From Gammaproteobacteria bacterium (GTDB taxonomy: Bacteria; Pseudomonadota; Gammaproteobacteria; Chromatiales; Chromatiaceae), in NCBI GenBank assembly GCA_030620735.1, contig JAUXDV010000078.1:1-8207 (forward strand): DNA of 8,207 nucleotides. Direction: 5' to 3'. The notes under the pieces are model-generated. The model did not search any database, had not been told where the DNA came from, and saw only the letters and a list, made by a program, of their open reading frames with translations. Shown one piece after another: positions 6,606 through 8,207 of the stretch. Made by a program: the position numbers and the translations under genes. Position 1 is the first letter of the stretch, and every line of letters begins with the position of its first letter.

Positions 6606-6634
6606 ATAATTTGTTATCAGCCCGTGAGCTGTAA
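6606..6634 (-). promoter_or_regulatory. Possible sigma-70-type promoter for dinG
   Basis: On the minus strand, TTACAG (6629-6634) and AATTAT (6606-6611) are 17 bases apart, each matching four of six consensus bases. They lie about 30 bases before the dinG ATG, in a locally A+T-rich stretch. The assignment is weak. Confidence 0.25.
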
Positions 6635-6680
6635 TTTGCATGTCGTCATCATATCCACCATCTGCTTGCCGGGTAGTCGG

Positions 6681-6692
6681 CGCAAGCTTGCG
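6681..6692. repeat. Perfect 12-base palindrome after the nuclease gene
   Basis: CGCAAGCTTGCG follows the nuclease stop by 8 bases. The 11-base CGCAAGCTTGC recurs at 4351-4361 beside the dispersed repeats. No U-run follows, so a terminator role is doubtful. It may be a remnant of the same repeat family. Confidence 0.35.
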
Positions 6693-6700
6693 GTAGCCTG

Positions 6701-7336
6701 CTACTGACTGACTGGTTTCTGCTTACGCCACTCCCAGGGAGGAACAGCCCCGTCAGCAACCCACAGCCCACGCTTGTGCTTTTTGGCATCTGTTTCAGAC
6801 AAGAGGTAAAACTCCAACTCCTCCTTGAGATACTCCCGATACGCCCATCCGAAACCCTCATAGGCCATGCCGATGCTAATTGACGATATGCCTTTATCTG
6901 ATGATCGGTAGAGACCGGCGACAAGACGGTTATAGCGATCGATATCACGCGGAATCACAATGAGTTCCTCATTAAGAATTCTGCGCGCCAGGAAATCTTT
7001 TGATTCGTGACCGAACGGCTGGCTCATCTCCGGGGCGTCGATGCCGAACAGACGCACATTCACCCGCTTTCCATCGATCTCCATCTCCAGCGTATCACCA
7101 TCAACAACACGGGTTACGACACCGGTTGTGAACTGTTTTTCGATGATGGTGCGCACTTCTGTGGGCGTGGCCGACTGCAGCGCAGACTCCGCCGCCGTCG
7201 TCTCATCATGCGTTGATATCGATTCCTGCATGGGACGAATCGCCAGCGCGCCAAGCACTGTCAGCATGGCCAACAAGGCTGTCGCTCCCAAAACAAAGGC
7301 ATTAGGCGCCCACGACAAATTTGGTTTCCACGCCAC
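6701..7336 (-). CDS. Membrane-anchored staphylococcal-nuclease-family (thermonuclease-like) protein
   Basis: A 211-residue SNase-fold protein, expected to hydrolyse DNA or RNA phosphodiester bonds with Ca2+ help. Key residues align with S. aureus nuclease: VVDGDT (D79, D81, for D19 and D21), VRLFGIDAPE (R95, D100, E103, for R35, D40, E43) and DRYNRL (R137, for R87), so it should be active. The C-terminus KKHKRGLWVADG...PPWEWRK is typical of bacterial SNase proteins. A hydrophobic segment at about 13-33 with no clear cleavage site looks like a signal anchor, with about 35 linker residues before the domain, so the nuclease probably faces the periplasm. The start is GTG at 7336, directly after the TGA of the upstream gene and five bases after a perfect AAGGAGG. 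Coupled translation with that gene is likely. Confidence 0.9.
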   Translation of the reverse strand: MAWKPNLSWAPNAFVLGATALLAMLTVLGALAIRPMQESISTHDETTAAESALQSATPTEVRTIIEKQFTTGVVTRVVDGDTLEMEIDGKRVNVRLFGIDAPEMSQPFGHESKDFLARRILNEELIVIPRDIDRYNRLVAGLYRSSDKGISSISIGMAYEGFGWAYREYLKEELEFYLLSETDAKKHKRGLWVADGAVPPWEWRKQKPVSQ

Positions 7337-8207
7337 TCAGGCCTCCTTCACGGAGTGCAGTATAGGCGCCGCTTTGCCTTCTGCAGTCAACTCCCTCAAC
7401 AACAGGGCAGCCTCTCGTAATTGACGTACACTCATTTGATCGAGCGGGTGTGACGACATAGCCGGGCGAAGCAGCAGAACCAGGATCAGAATGACCGCCG
7501 GGAAGATGTCAATGGCGACTGCCGTTGCCCAGTTAATGGGATAGACCTCTATATAGCGCATGGCGGCTTGTGTTCTGGTTATCGACTCAAACTCCGGTAA
7601 TGCAGTTGCTTCAAATGACTTATCCCTTGCCAGATTCGCCAGCGTCAGCACAGTCTCACCGATACGCTTCTCCACCGTCGCCATAGCCTTATTTTGGCGA
7701 TCACGCGTCCGCTTACTCTTGCCATCCGCTTGCGCCAGCGAGACTCTCAGGGTCGGAAGAATTGTTTCGAGAATACCCGCTGGATTCCCTTCGTTCAGCT
7801 CGATAATGGTAAATCTGAGTTCATCGAACTTCGACTTTATCTCCGCCACCTGGTACTGGCCTGCATCAAGGGCGGCAAGCAGTTCTGACAGTCGTTGTGA
7901 TGCGCTATCCAACAGCTCCTTGTTGATAACCACCGCCTGCTCGACCTCTTTCGTAAGGGCCTCCAGTTTGTCCGCCACCTGTTCAAGCGTAGCAGTGACA
8001 GCACCCCTGCCAGGTATACCTGTAAGCCTTCCATGTTTCAGCTCCTCCTTCACATCCCGCTGGAATGCTGTGGTCTCGGTGCGCACGACCGCAGCGACCT
8101 GCGCAGAAGCAGATGCCTTGCGCTGCGCATCAGTGACCGCCTGTTCGTATGCCATTGCAAATTTCTGGATATGGTGTCTTTGCGCATCCGGACCAACAAT
8201 AGCCGCA
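7337..8207 (-). CDS. Coiled-coil protein with C-terminal membrane helix, 5' end beyond window
   Basis: The family is not recognised. An ATG at 8155 would give 272 residues, but no ribosome binding site precedes it and the frame stays open to the window edge (…PDAQRHHIQKF before the Met), so the true start probably lies outside. From that Met, residues 1-40 and 55-120 are charged and helical, with heptad-like Leu/Val spacing (coiled coil). A second basic helical stretch spans 143-180. One strong hydrophobic helix (about 209-229, ending ILILVLLLR) is followed by a 43-residue tail with MSVRQLREAALLLREL. It looks like a membrane-tethered scaffold or sensor; further membrane segments could exist upstream. 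It ends exactly where the SNase-family gene begins, so the two products likely act in the same place. No enzymatic motif is visible. Confidence 0.7.
   Translation of the reverse strand, partial: AAIVGPDAQRHHIQKFAMAYEQAVTDAQRKASASAQVAAVVRTETTAFQRDVKEELKHGRLTGIPGRGAVTATLEQVADKLEALTKEVEQAVVINKELLDSASQRLSELLAALDAGQYQVAEIKSKFDELRFTIIELNEGNPAGILETILPTLRVSLAQADGKSKRTRDRQNKAMATVEKRIGETVLTLANLARDKSFEATALPEFESITRTQAAMRYIEVYPINWATAVAIDIFPAVILILVLLLRPAMSSHPLDQMSVRQLREAALLLRELTAEGKAAPILHSVKEA
7342..7348 (-). promoter_or_regulatory. Strong ribosome binding site fixing the GTG start of the nuclease
   Basis: AAGGAGG lies five bases before GTG 7336 and within the last codons (Lys-Glu-Ala) of the upstream gene, whose TGA directly abuts the GTG. 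It supports the unusual start codon and coupling. Confidence 0.8.

Noticed and set aside
6578..6700. LexA (SOS) box upstream of dinG
   Set aside because: I looked for CTG-N10-CAG in the gap and found no convincing match.

Overview
All genes that can be supported lie on the minus strand, so the transcription order runs from the right edge to the left: coiled-coil membrane protein (cut at its 5' end), membrane-anchored nuclease, dinG, a putative structured RNA, a reverse transcriptase, a PcfJ-like gene, ssb, and a recQ-like helicase (cut at its 3' end). Codon use, the E. coli-like DinG with all four iron-sulphur cysteines, and the moderate G+C of most genes suggest a gammaproteobacterium. I cannot name the genus, and this placement is inference.

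Right part (6578-8207): a coiled-coil protein with one C-terminal membrane helix is followed, with no gap (TGA then GTG), by a signal-anchored staphylococcal-nuclease-family protein. They read as a translationally coupled pair. Then come dinG, with its own short upstream region, and copies of a small dispersed repeat.

Centre (2584-4411): an A+T-rich reverse transcriptase of 460 residues resembles the 'unknown group'/defence-associated RTs more than group II intron, retron or DGR enzymes. In front of it lies a 155-base segment that looks like a dedicated non-coding RNA. A perfect TATAAT sits six bases before a 10-base arm, five small hairpins follow in a row, then the exact complementary arm and a run of six U, 11 bases before the RT start codon. 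The RT plus RNA unit is bracketed by copies of the same dispersed repeat (CGCAATGACA type), as if a cassette had been placed between dinG and the pcfJ-ssb genes. This is the most interesting part of the window. It looks like an anti-phage RT/ncRNA system whose subtype I cannot assign by eye.

Left part (1-2583): a PcfJ-domain gene overlaps its last codons with the ribosome binding site of ssb, so the two are probably translated together. A RecQ-type helicase follows after 178 bases that hold a perfect 7+2+7 palindrome and other TGAC/GTCA inverted repeats. The collection of DinG, SSB, RecQ and PcfJ is typical of DNA-metabolism cargo on integrative or conjugative elements, which is also where RT defence systems are often found. 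No tRNA, rRNA, CRISPR array, integrase or transposase is visible.
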